A stretch of DNA of 29,323 nucleotides from Acanthamoeba sp. SK_2022b (lineage: Eukaryota; Discosea; Longamoebia; Acanthamoebidae), in NCBI GenBank assembly GCA_027943245.1, contig JANDJZ010000468.1, positions 1 to 29,323 on the forward strand. The letters run 5' to 3'. Positions 1 through 10,304 of this stretch are shown one piece after another. The notes under the pieces were generated by a model. The model saw only the letters and a program-made list of their open reading frames with translations, was not told the origin of the DNA and did no database searches. The position numbers were made by a program, and so were the translations under genes. Position 1 is the first letter of the stretch. Every line of letters starts with the position of its first letter.

Positions 1-2018
1 CAGCATGGTGGAAGAGGTGAGCCCCCGCGGGGAGGACCCGAGCTCGGGTCAAATAGCGCACGAATGGCGCCGTTTGGAGGTAAATACCGGGATTGCGCTT
101 TTCCAGGCGTATGGAACCCTTCTGCACGAGAAAGAACGACGCGTCGAGGTCGCCCTGCTTGAACACCACCTCGTCCTTGCGGTAGACCAGCTCCTTCTAC
201 GCCACCGACATTGGCAAGGTAAGACCATCGGTCGTTCGATGATGGGCGTGCCGTGTGCGCTGATGGGAAAAGCACGCACGTCTTCAATTGAGGCGGCGAT
301 GGCCTCGAGTTGTTCGCCGTGGAGACTGGAGAAGAGGTAGGAGCGACACAGGGAGCTGCACACGAACTGGCGATACTTGCGCACGCGCTCGAGGTCCACC
401 TCCACCGAAGTCGTCTGGCCCGAGTGCACGCAGACCAGCTCGGCCTCCGCCTGCGACTCGCGGAACCTGCGTTGTCGCGCCAACGTCAGCATGAGGTGTC
501 GACATCGGGCGCGCCAAGGCCTGCATACGCACGTGGAGCTGGCGAGGGCCAGAAGGGTCACGCCGGTGCGGGCGACCACAGTCGCTGTGCGCCTGGCCTG
601 GCTGTCGCCTCCCAAGGCCGACTCGCCAAAGAACTGGCCTCGGCCCAACGACCGCACCAGCCGCCTCTGCTCGCCCTGAACACCAACCACAAACCACTTA
701 TCAGCTGTTGCTGTGTCGTGTCGTGTCGTGTCGTGTCGTGTCGTGTCGTGTCGTGTCGTGTCGTGTCGTGTCGTGTCGTGTCGATTGTACCTCGTATTGG
801 TAGACGTCAAGAACGCCAGCGACGATCAGATAGAAGCACGACGTGACTTCGCCCTCCCTGTGATCGCAACGATACATGCGTGAGGACCGAGCTGAGCAAA
901 GCCCTCGCTCATGTGGTTTGGGGGGGGAATGGGGCGAGGAGAAGGGCCGGCCAGAGGTGTACGCACTCGACGATGACGTCGCCCGGCTGGCGGGTCTCCT
1001 CGGAGCATGCGGAGAAGAGGCGAGACACGCGCGACGGGCTGAGGTTGCGGAAGTACCACACGTCGCAGAACATCTTGAACAGCAGGCTCGCCCGCGAGTA
1101 GCCCTCGGCGTACTTGGACACCGCCAACGACACCTGTTTCGTGTCCGCCCCGTATGTCAGCCATGTGATCCAGGAGGCCATCAGCAGCCACGAGCATTGC
1201 GGGAACGAGATCAAACCGTTTCTTCGGTCTGCGGACGCTTCAGGTGGGTCACTTTGACGCTCAGCTTGTGGCCCTCCGAGGTGTCGGTCTCCACGTAATC
1301 GGGGATGCCCGAGCAGTGCACGACGTACAGCTTCTTCTTGATGCTCTCGGGCAGGTTGTTCAGGTCTGGTGCGCAGTCAATAATTATTTTATAGAAAAAT
1401 AGAATAAATAGAAAAATGTATATAAACGGAGTGGGCCGTGCCTGATATGGCCGTGTGGATGGTGGGCACTCCCGACTCGTGGATGATGAGGTCGGCGTCG
1501 AAGAGGAACATGCGGAGGGAGATCTCCCGCTGGTAGTTGATGATCCCTTGCGACACCAGACTCGCCAAAGCCTGCCATTACATATAAAAAATGGTTATAA
1601 ATAAATACTTGAATTTTTAAATAAATTTAGCCAATAAATAATACCTGTGGGTTGTAGTAGGTGTCGGAGGAGTAGGAGATGCTCTTGCCGAGGAAGGAGA
1701 GCTTGAACCGAACAGTAGGCACCGTATGGAAGCTGTAGTCGAACTCGAACTGCGCTCCGTGAATGTTCACCTTATCACCGATCAGGACCGGCCTGCAGGG
1801 TGACCGCCCCATTCGGCATACCAGATGAGTCACAGCACAGCGCAGGGGGAAACAGACAAGGACCCGGTGGCCTAACCTGAAGGTGTAGTATTCGCCAACA
1901 TCAGCCAATCCAGTGATAGCATTGACCTTGCGCTTATAGCTCTCATTGACCGTCTTCGTGGTGTACAGCTCAATCTTCTCGCCTGTGTCGAGCACACGCA
2001 CGCACGCGCGCGCGCGCG

Positions 2019-2094
<76 letters not shown>

Positions 2095-3212
2095 ACGATG
2101 ATGCGGAGCTAAAGCAGGGCTTACTAGGAGGTTTGAGGAACCGACCTTCAAGGATCATCTGGATCACGCCGGAGTCGTGGTCGCTGTGGCAGTGCGTCAG
2201 AATGACCTTGGTCACGAAGCGATGATGGATTCCCTGCGTCGTGATTCTCATTTAGCCAAAGTACTATTTGGCTAGAGCGCTCTCAATCAAAGCAACACAC
2301 ACGCACAAGAGAGATGCAAGCTTACGTGACGGCGAAGGAATTCAGTTGTTTGCATGGGCGGATCGACCAGCACTCCGTACCCGTTCAGCCAAATAATGAA
2401 GCCCGTCGTCCTACCTGCGCGTGGGTGGAAGATGAGCTGAAAGGTGGAGTGGAGTGGAGTGGAGTGGAGTGGAGTGGAGTGGAGTGGAGTGGAGTTACCC
2501 TTGGCGTCGAACCCGTGGGAGGTGCCGATGAAGGTGATGCCGAACACGGGCGGCTCGAATGGCACCAAGGCGGCGGCCTTGGGACCGTCTCCGCTATTCG
2601 CCTTCTCGTCGCTGCGGGCGTTATCGATCCTGTCGCTGGCGTTGGTCTCCATGATGCCGCCCAGCACGCCGTTCTGCACCAACACACGCATAAGACGACG
2701 AGCTCACGGGTCACGATCACCAAGCGAGCCGAGCAGGGCCTTTGCTTGCAGCATGCGTACCTCAAAGACCCGAAGTAGATGGTTGCGCTGGATGACACGA
2801 ATCTGCACGCTCTTCGTTTCTCCTTCGTCTGAAAATTCAAACAATAAATAAATCCATAAATATAAACAATTGAGTTTTGCAGCTCCCGCGTGCTGGCTAC
2901 CTTCGTATTTATGTGTAAAGTCGACCTCGCCGTGCTCGTTGAAGACCTTGAAATCCGCAAAGTGGCTGAGCGGAGGTTGATTGCCGCTCTTGTCTGCTCG
3001 GATGCCAAAGACACGCACGGCGAGTTGTATCAGGGCGAGCAGCCACGAGGAAAGGAGGACTAGCAACGCTTGGGGGGGCTCAAACCCTTGTAGGCGAGGA
3101 AGCCCCGTTCGGCAGTGAAGTCGACTTTATAACCCTCGGCCTTCTTGGTCTCGCCTATCTCTTCGTCCTGACGTCATCCCGGGAGTGGAAGCTCGTGAGT
3201 CAGCACCGTCAC

Positions 3213-3279
<67 letters not shown>

Positions 3280-4703
3280 TGCTGTGTGAGAGACGTACAA
3301 TATAGAGGTGGCGTTCTTCGGGACCAAACACCGACTCTTGGAAGGACACCCTCACCTTCTCCAATTGGTCTTCGGTTCCGATCATGATGACTGCCAGCGC
3401 CGCCCCAGCATTCGTTAGCGCACGACAACAGATCGGTCGCGCGGGGGGGGGGGGAAGGAGAACCTCTGAGGTCGGGGTTCTGAAAGGCCTTCTTGATGAA
3501 AAAGTTGAAGTAGATGGGGAACTCGACTTCGCCAAAGTTGACGGCGCCCACAAACAGGCGGGGAGGCAGCACGTAGATGTGCGGCACGGGCTTGCCCTGC
3601 GCCATGGGATGCCCCTCCCCCTCGGTGGTGAGCTCATCGCACACGCACACAGTCTCAAAGAGAAAGGTATACCTTGCTCATGTAGGTCTTGATGGTCTCT
3701 GGAGGGATGCCCACCTGCAGCTGACCGAAGGAGCCGTTGTACAGGTACACCCCTATCGGCCGGACGCACCAAGGGGATTGCCGCGCGCATGATGAGCATG
3801 AGCGGGTGAATGTGGTTGGTATCGGGAGCGGGAGAACCTTTCTCCTCCGAGTTGAAGAAGCGGCCGCTGAGGTAGGGCTTGTCCTCGCCCAGCACCTGAT
3901 AGCCCTGGACGAGTGAGACAAAGCGTTAGCAGACCACAGCGCACGCACACACGCGCCCATACAACTTGAGGCAAGACATGCCTTGCTCTGGTCCGACTTG
4001 CTCGCCAGGTACTGCAGCACGCGTGACAGGAGCTGCTGCCCCTCGCTGCGCTCGCCGGTCGCGGGAGGCTTGAGCAGCTGCAGGCGCAGGCCGACAAAGA
4101 AGTCGTTGGTGACCTGCACGCACCGGCGAACGGTGGCGTAGAGCGTGGGCAGGGTGGTGACCGAGGCCAGCTCCACCACCTCGGCAAAGTCTTGGACAAC
4201 GCCGTCCATGTTGGCCTCGTCATCGCTGGCGTCGCTTGTGCCGGCCCGCGTGGCGGCAATGGCGAGCGTGGCCGGGTCGGCGTGTCGCGCGAAGATGGCG
4301 GCGACCCGGTCGACGATGTTGTCGTCCTCAAGCACGAGCGATATCTTGGACGACAGCGCAAACACCTCGACGAAGAAGCGCGCCAGCGGGCGGAAGGCCG
4401 CGGGGAGCAGGTCAACGTGGTCGGCTGCGGTGACGTCCCCGCTGTTGACTTGGCCGGCTCGCTCGCCCAGAGCCTCGAGAAGCGAGGTCCAATCCAGACC
4501 GCCGTGGTGGCGCGTAAGCTGGCGTCCCACCTCGTCCACGACCGTACTGCGGACACGGCAATATGAGAATATTAATTGTTATTCCATAAAATAAGATATA
4601 TATTAATAATAATAATAGAAGTAATAATTCTGACTGGGCTCCTTAGTCTACCGGGGCAGTTGCTGCCCAAAGGGCGCTTAGAGTACCTGTTCAACTGCTC
4701 CAT
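1..4703 (-). CDS. GbpA/GbpB-like class II cyclic-nucleotide phosphodiesterase: metallo-beta-lactamase fold plus tandem cNMP-binding domains (3' end outside window)
   Basis: Predicted to hydrolyse cyclic nucleotides and to be regulated by their binding, as for Dictyostelium GbpA/GbpB (PdeD/PdeE), which share this domain order. About 918 residues are visible. Exons (minus): 4703-4687, 4546-3982, 3904-3838, 3752-3673, 3596-3464, 3390-3299, 3167-3086, 2993-2901, 2828-2761, 2673-2499, 2414-2326, 2233-2146, 1982-1877, 1792-1645, 1571-1442, 1365-1217, 1133-967, 857-791, 675-533, 466-280, 196-88, and probably 42-<1; every junction keeps frame. Residues 1-430 are an unassigned N-terminal region. The metal-binding motif THCHSDHDSG (HxHxDHxxG) lies near residue 502, followed by DADLIIHESG. 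The first cNMP domain (about 700-820) has PGDVIVEEGE and FFGESALGGDSQARRTATV, with the ribose-binding Glu and phosphate-binding Arg intact. The second begins with VVFKQGD and LVQKGSIRL. The start rests on a 17-nt first exon (MEQLN). RNase Z was considered, but the fused cNMP domains argue against it. Confidence 0.85.
715..783. repeat. Pentanucleotide microsatellite (TGTCG)n, about 14 units
   Basis: Uninterrupted tract inside the 676-790 intron of the phosphodiesterase gene, within the first cNMP-binding domain. Confidence 0.95.
1993..2091. repeat. Compound (CG)n(CA)n microsatellite
   Basis: Alternating purine-pyrimidine tract of nearly 100 bp in the 1983-2145 intron of the phosphodiesterase gene. 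A Z-DNA-prone composition. Confidence 0.95.
2446..2495. repeat. Pentanucleotide microsatellite (GGAGT)10
   Basis: Ten perfect units in the 2415-2498 intron of the phosphodiesterase gene, adjacent to the donor site. Confidence 0.95.
3214..3278. repeat. (CA)n microsatellite
   Basis: Perfect dinucleotide tract in the 3168-3298 intron of the phosphodiesterase gene. Confidence 0.95.
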
Positions 4704-4972
4704 TTGCGAGAGAGGAAAAAAAGAGAAGCGAAATATGTTTGAAGAAAAAGAAAGGAAAAGCCTTGCTTTTTTTCTTCTGCCGAAGCCCCCTCGCGACGTT
4801 TTCTCGTAAGCCACCAGCCCATGTGACCTTTGTCAATTTCTTCTTGGTCAAGTCCTAGTACTCCATTTCCGCTTGATTAGCAGCGTCGCAGATCCACAGC
4901 AGTTTTCTAATTCATATTTCTTCCAGGAAAGCCTTTGTTGTTTCCTTTGTTCAAGAAACAACAACTTTCTCC
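4704..4972. promoter_or_regulatory. Divergent intergenic region between phosphodiesterase and helical-repeat genes
   Basis: The two inferred start codons are 269 bp apart on opposite strands, so this stretch should carry both promoters. It contains a purine-rich tract on the plus strand at about 4709-4765 and is less GC-rich than the coding exons around it. No TATA box was confidently identified. Confidence 0.45.
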
Positions 4973-6657
4973 ATGCGGCGAGAAGCAGATGATTCAGAAG
5001 ACTGGCGAGGGAGGTGGTACGAGACGGTTCTGGTCGCCCACTACCGTGGTCTTCCGCCCGTTCTCGCTCGGCAAGCTGCTCGAGAGGGCGGCAACACCCA
5101 GTTGCAGAAGTGGAGGGACAGGGCGGTGCTGGACTACTTCCTCTCTGCTGTGCCCGAGCTGAAGAGCCAAGGCACCGGCTCCATAGCGGGCAGCAATCCA
5201 GACGAAGCGTGGCTCAAGGGCGCAGGAGCCCTCTTCTGGTGGGTGTTCATCGACAGTGGGCCGCACGCCTGCCTCTCCTTCCTCTACTCCCATGACCACG
5301 TCGACGCTCAGCTCGAGAGGGACAAGGAGGCCATGCTCAGGTGCCTGGGTCCCGGCCTGCTGTGCCCAGACGTCTACACGCACGAGTGGACCAGCGTACT
5401 TCCGCTTCCCACTGCACCAGCGGCCCTGTGCGGTCTCTGTGCGCACCTGCGGCAGGCCTGTAGAGTCAACAACGAACGTGTCGCTTTCATGCTGCTACGT
5501 TGTCTTGCATGCCTTCACAGTACTGCTTGCTCCCTCCTCTACAAAATCTTCAAGCGCTACGTTTGGGCCTCACACTACGGGCGCAGGCCTCAAGCCCGCA
5601 GGATGCTTCAACGACTACCAGCTAAGCTTCTACGCCTACCAAGATAACGTAGTGGAGCCTTTAGTGCTCGAGATGCTGGGACACAGGAACCCTCTTATTG
5701 TCGCTGGTGCTCGCCCCGCCTGGTGTTCTTTTCCTTCGCCCCCATGTGAAGTGACATGGACGCAACGTTGCAACAACGCGCTGGCGTACAGGAGTCCTTG
5801 ACCTGTTCTTGGCGAAGATTCGTTTGAGCAGTGAGGTACTGCACGCCCCCACTAGTTACACGTCAAGTCAACTCTCTGCCGTGGATCGTACGAGGCTGAC
5901 TTGGACGTGTGCGCTCAGTCCATCAGCTCAAAGCTCGCCGAACTCCATTGCGAGAGGCTGGACCTGCGCGTCAGGGAAGCGATGGTTCGGTGCCTGTCCT
6001 CGCAAATCGGTTGGATCGCTCAATCCCAACGACCCGCGTTCTTCGAGGTTAATCGCCGCTCCCTCTGCCCCAAGTCTTTTGCTTTCGTGTAAACGCCCCT
6101 CGCTATGCGCAGACCACGCTAGCCTTGGCGGCCGACAAGACCCTTACGCCTTCACTCCGTTGCGTGGCCCTGAGCACGCTGCCCGAGGCTGAGGACTTGG
6201 CTACGCCGACAATCCTCGACGTTTGCCTCGCTGCCGCCGAGGAGCAGGACGGCGACCCGCGAGTGACCGCCACTGCAATAGCAGTTCTCCATCACCCGCA
6301 CATGATGGAGCGTGGCGGCTACGCTGACCAGCTGCAACACGATCTCGACAGGCAACCCCGCCCCGCTACCTTGCGTTAAAGCAGCAGAGGTCTCACAATC
6401 ATCGCCTGCTAGGTGGGTCAGCGTGTGGGTCCGTTGCGCTTTACGAACGGAGCCCGATGTGCCCAGCCTCCTGGACCTGGCCGCCAAGTGTGCGGCGGAG
6501 CGCTATGTGGGCGAGGGCCCCGACATCGAGGCTTGGTGGGCGCCTCTGCCGGCTGAGCTGAGGCAAGAGATCGAGGCCAAGCTCGAGGCCCCGTCGATCA
6601 GGAGTGCGACTCCCTCCTCCTCCTCTAAGCCAATCACCTCTTGGCTTCTAATGCGGC

Positions 6658-6726
<69 letters not shown>

Positions 6727-7313
6727 GTGGTGTGTGTTGTGGTGTGCGCGTGCGTGCGCTAGGGGTTCCTTCCTACCGCACAAAGGGCCTTTTGCGCAAG
6801 GCAACTAGAGATTGCGTGAAGGCTTTGAGCGCGTGGCAACTCCACAAGCCCTTGGGAATCGCGTTGCTGCCTTACCTCAACTCACTTCTCCAAGCCAGCG
6901 ACTGGAGGATGCTGTACCCGCGCCTCGCCCTTTCTGTGTGGCGGCACCCACCCATCATTGCTCGCCATTTACCAGTGCGATTACGACCAGGGAATGCGCA
7001 ATACAGTTGTTCAGCTGGGTGGACGCCAACCGGCTGTCGTCCGCCCAAGCGGGGACTCTCTACGTGGAGATGCACCAATTCTACTCTACGCTACACGCCC
7101 CTCATGTACATCCAACCCCCCCCCCCACAGTCACTCTCTCTATCACCACTCTTCCAGATACACTCAAGTCGGTTTTGCCTGCTTAACCCTCTCATCTGCT
7201 CACCCACGGCTAACCTCTCCGGATGCCAGCCCAAATTGCGCAAGGCGTGGACTGTGTGCACGACCTGGCCGGACTCCCTGGTTGGCGGGGACCTCGCAAC
7301 TGCCTCACCCTGA
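4973..7313 (+). CDS. Alpha-helical (HEAT/ARM-like) repeat protein, function unknown
   Basis: Not recognised. Exons 4973-5498, 5602-5706, 5792-5835, 5895-6047, 6113-6351, 6413-6603, 6763-6937, 6991-7105 and 7230-7313 join in frame to give 543 aa ending at TGA. The product is largely alternating amphipathic helices, for example NNERVAFMLLRCFNDYQ, PLIVAGVLDLFLAKIR and TPSLRCVALSTLPEAEDL, which is the texture of HEAT/armadillo scaffolds. No signal peptide or membrane span is evident. The 6604-6762 intron is mostly a (TG)n tract, and the 6352-6412 intron needs a GC donor. A short GLLxPDxY resemblance near residue 130 to the Tel2-interacting protein TTI2 was noticed but is too weak to name the gene. 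It is divergent from the phosphodiesterase gene across 269 bp and convergent with the membrane-protein gene, ending 77 bp from that gene's stop. The start ATG was chosen as the first in the long first exon and could lie in an unseen upstream exon. Confidence 0.7.
6659..6725. repeat. (TG)n microsatellite
   Basis: Perfect dinucleotide tract in the 6604-6762 intron of the helical-repeat gene. Confidence 0.95.
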
Positions 7314-7390
7314 AAAGGACAAAAAAACTTTGATCCAAATAACATTCTACCAACAGGGCATGTGATTGTTGTGGCCTTACCGCCACCAGA

Positions 7391-8588
7391 TCAATAGCGG
7401 CCGTAGGGCACGTCCTTGTCATTGACGACAACTCCAACATGTTCGTAGCCGCTCGAGACTAGCGCGTGATATACCATAATGGATGAGAAAGGGAGACTCC
7501 AGGGAGAAGCATGCGGCAACTTACCTTCGACCGCCGGTACGTTCTTGGCCATGTAGTAGGACACCAACGTTTGCTTGGCCTGCATCGACGCATTAAATAA
7601 ATTAATAATTTATATATTTCTATTTTAAAAAATATAATTATAATCACTCTACGTACGGCGATGAAGATCGCGAGGTAGGAAAGGAAGCGGACAGCCGTGG
7701 TGTACTGGAAGCACAGCGGGCTCTCGCTCCATGTCTCCAGGTCGAACCACCTTCGCCGCACGTCAAAAAGAACCATGAGCGCCTATGCGCGTTCACGCGG
7801 ACAACACACAATGGCTGGAGGAGGTGGAGACGCACTGGATGCAAGGCCGGTAGGCATCGGACTCGAACTGGAAGTAGAGGGGAGTTATGTAGCCGAACCA
7901 GGTCAGACGTCCAAGCAAGCCGAGCAGATTGAACACTCCAACGAACGAGTTCTGCGTGCGTGCGTGCGCGCGCGCGTGCGGTCACGTCGATATGTCGTTA
8001 GCAAACTCCTTCGAGCTTCGAGCGAGGGAGAGAAAGATGGATCCGCACGACAACGAGGGAATCCGGGTGGCGAGAGAGGCCGGCATGCAAGCTGAACAGA
8101 CCAGTCAGGCCCAACTGGACGCCCCACATCCACTGCGGGGTGATGAGGTAGGCCACGCTCGTGACCTAGGCCAATTCGCCCAACACGACCCCCGATGATC
8201 AGGCAAAGCCAAAAGTATTTATATTTTATTTAAAAAAAATAATACAAAAATATAAATACTAAAAATACGTGAAATGGTACCGTTTGGAAGAAGGCACACA
8301 GGATAAGCGACCACCGCACGAGTGAGGCCAGCCGCTTTTACGCGCCAAGACGAAAGGAATATGTGAAGGCGGGTAGACGGTGAGAATTTAGGTCCGAAAG
8401 AACGAAGTCACGGAGCCAAAGAGAGAAGGCAAGGGACTAGAAGGGGCAAATACCTGGCCCTTCCAGTGAAGGAAAAGGACAACTATGAGGAGGACGCCCA
8501 GACAGGCGGTGCCCACGACGGGGATCATGCCCCGCCTGAAGTTGGTCACCATGTCCTGAAAGTCCGAGACAGCGTTGCTGTTTGACAT
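7391..8588 (-). CDS. Multi-pass membrane protein, function unknown (224 aa)
   Basis: Exons (minus) 8588-8454, 8334-8281, 8165-8049, 7951-7832, 7782-7657, 7579-7525 and 7458-7391 join in frame to 224 aa. Hydrophobic segments include IPVVGTACLGVLLIVVLFL (residues about 22-40), LVRWSLILCAFF, VAYLITPQWMWGVQLGLTG, NSFVGVFNLLGLLGRLTWFG and AVRFLSYLAIFIA, so four to six spans are likely. The N-terminus is short and polar, with no clear signal peptide; the C-terminus is a polar tail ending DVPYGRY. No family was recognised; aromatic and tryptophan-rich loops (TPLYFQFE, RRRWFDLETW) are the most searchable parts. It lies downstream of and co-oriented with the TMEM14 gene, 216 bp away. The 8049 donor and the 8334 acceptor are the least certain junctions. 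Confidence 0.65.
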
Positions 8589-8804
8589 GACGTGCTGCTT
8601 GTAGGAGTGTTGCCAAGAAGGCTCCGCACTCCCGTATTTGTTTTGGTTGTTTCTGCCATTGGCCTGTTGCTCCGCCTTCGCTGAATGCCCTCGAAAGTGA
8701 GAGTGCAACTCGCAACCGCAAAGGCGCTCTCCATTTCCCACCTCGCATCCCTTTCTTAGGGCCATGACCGACCAATCGAACATGGGGGGATGACAAGGCT
8801 GCGC

Positions 8805-9437
8805 CTAGTCCTTGCCCTTGAGCTTGCGCTCGATCTTCTCTATCTCGTGGGCGCCGGTCTCCTTGGCCGAGTGGAGGGCGTCGACGACCTGGTGCTCCAC
8901 CCGCACAAAGGCCGAGTAGCCGTGCCACGCCGACGAGCCCAGGCCCACCGCCGCCAGCACGCCCGCAGGGTACAGCTTGCGCGTGCGCACGAAGCGACTC
9001 CCCATCACGCCCGCCAGCGTCAGCGACGTCGCTGCACTCACATCTCGCGATTAGCCAACACACGAACCGTCTCCTGTGATCATCACCGTGTGTCCTCGGT
9101 GGTGGTGGTGACGTCTGTACCAAGGGCGATGGTGCGGCCCGAGCCTCTGGTCGCGGGGTCCTGGATGAGGTAACCGCCCACGCCAAAGAGCGTGCCGAAG
9201 CCCAGACCTGCCAACAAGCTTGTGGATGCGTCGCGTGTTGTGGGTGGAGATTTTTTAAACGTAGATTTGCATTCGAGCAGAGCGCAAGATTGAGGGTTGT
9301 TTGTACCTTGGGATGGATTTGGTGGCAGTGAAGCCGCGTATGCCCATGAGGGCCACTACGGCACCCACGCCAAAGGTGGGCAGCGCCTCTGAAACCGCTG
9401 CCGCGCGTACGGCGTCCGCCTTGTTGTCCCTCGACAT
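8805..9437 (-). CDS. TMEM14-family (Tmemb_14) small membrane protein
   Basis: Small organellar membrane protein family; animal TMEM14C acts in mitochondrial porphyrin handling and the plant relatives (FAX) in plastid fatty-acid export, so a solute or lipid-export role is a family-level inference only. Three exons (minus) 9437-9307, 9218-9121 and 9031-8805 give 151 aa. Diagnostic stretches are SLLAGLGFGTLFGVGGYLI, the QDP turn, and SLTLAGVMGSRFVRTRKLYP followed by AGVLAAVGL, which track the family's glycine-rich hairpins. Four hydrophobic segments are visible (about residues 18-38, 46-64, 75-90 and 98-115). An extra charged C-terminal tail (HEIEKIERKLKGKD) extends beyond the usual 100-115 aa family length. 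The upstream neighbour is the glycerol-3-phosphate dehydrogenase gene, whose stop lies 100 bp before this ATG. Confidence 0.88.
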
Positions 9438-9537
9438 CTTTCTTGCTTTCTATTTTTTTCTATTCCGATTTTAATCGTTTTTTTAAATCTATTCATTTAT
9501 TACAATTAAAATAAAATAACCAAACGCGCTCAGCGCA

Positions 9538-10238
9538 TCACCAGGTCTTCTCGTCGGTGAGAGGGAGGGTCATGAGGTGGAGCACGGCCTCGCGCGCCTC
9601 CAGCTCGCCGCGAAGGATGGCCGCGACGGTCTTGATGATGGGCAGGTCGAGGCCGTACTGCTCGGCGAGCTTGCACGCCGCGGGCGTCGTGGCCACGCCC
9701 TCGGCCACCTCCTCCATCGTGGCCAGGATGCTCTCCAGCGACTCGCCCGAGCCCAGGCGCTTGCCCACCGTCCGGTTGCGCGACAGGCTCCCGAAGCACG
9801 TCAGCATGAGGTCTCCGACGCCCGACAGACCTGCACCCATCACCAGCGGCAGCGTCATTATTACCACCATCATCATCATCATCATCATCCACAACAACAT
9901 CGGCCAGAGCGAAGGCAAGAGAGCCGGACCCGATACGGTGTCGGGTCGTGCGCCCATTTTGACGGCGAGCCTGGTCATCTCGGCGCAGCCTCGGGTGACG
10001 AGCGCCGCCAGCGTGTTGGTGCCCAGGCCCAGCCCCTCCGACATGCCCGCTGCATTCACAGAGGAAGAGGCCTCGCGTGAGCTCAGCGTGAAGTGCTGAG
10101 CGAGCCAGCAGAGACGGCGGCAATACCGGCGATGGCGAACACGTTCTTGAGAGCACCGCCGATCTCGACGCCCACCACGTCATCCGTGGTGTAGACGCGG
10201 AAGGAGGGCGAGGCAAACAGACGCTGCACGCGCTCTGT

Positions 10239-10304
<66 letters not shown>

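Noticed and set aside
1872..2087. ORFs rich in Cys-Val or Ala-Arg repeats (also near 3209, 6660, 10083 and 28508)
   Set aside because: They are translations of intronic (CA)n/(CG)n microsatellites.
1217..2414. Metallo-beta-lactamase exons as an RNase Z or glyoxalase gene ending at the TGA near 1214
   Set aside because: GT at 1216 opens an intron and the next exon continues in frame into a cNMP-binding domain, matching the GbpA/GbpB architecture.
2446..2495. Tandem GGAGT units as a CRISPR array or regulatory repeat
   Set aside because: No spacers; a perfect short-unit microsatellite inside an intron.
3209..3895. Continuation of the exon reading PDTNHIHPLMLIMRAA in the phosphodiesterase gene
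   Set aside because: Keeping it as exon would require a 17-nt intron; treating 3753-3837 as an 85-nt GT-AG intron gives an in-frame join to GVYLYNGSF.
9557..10099. 180-aa plus-strand ORF opposite the dehydrogenase gene
   Set aside because: The minus strand carries all GpsA motifs; this frame spans introns and the CAT repeat.
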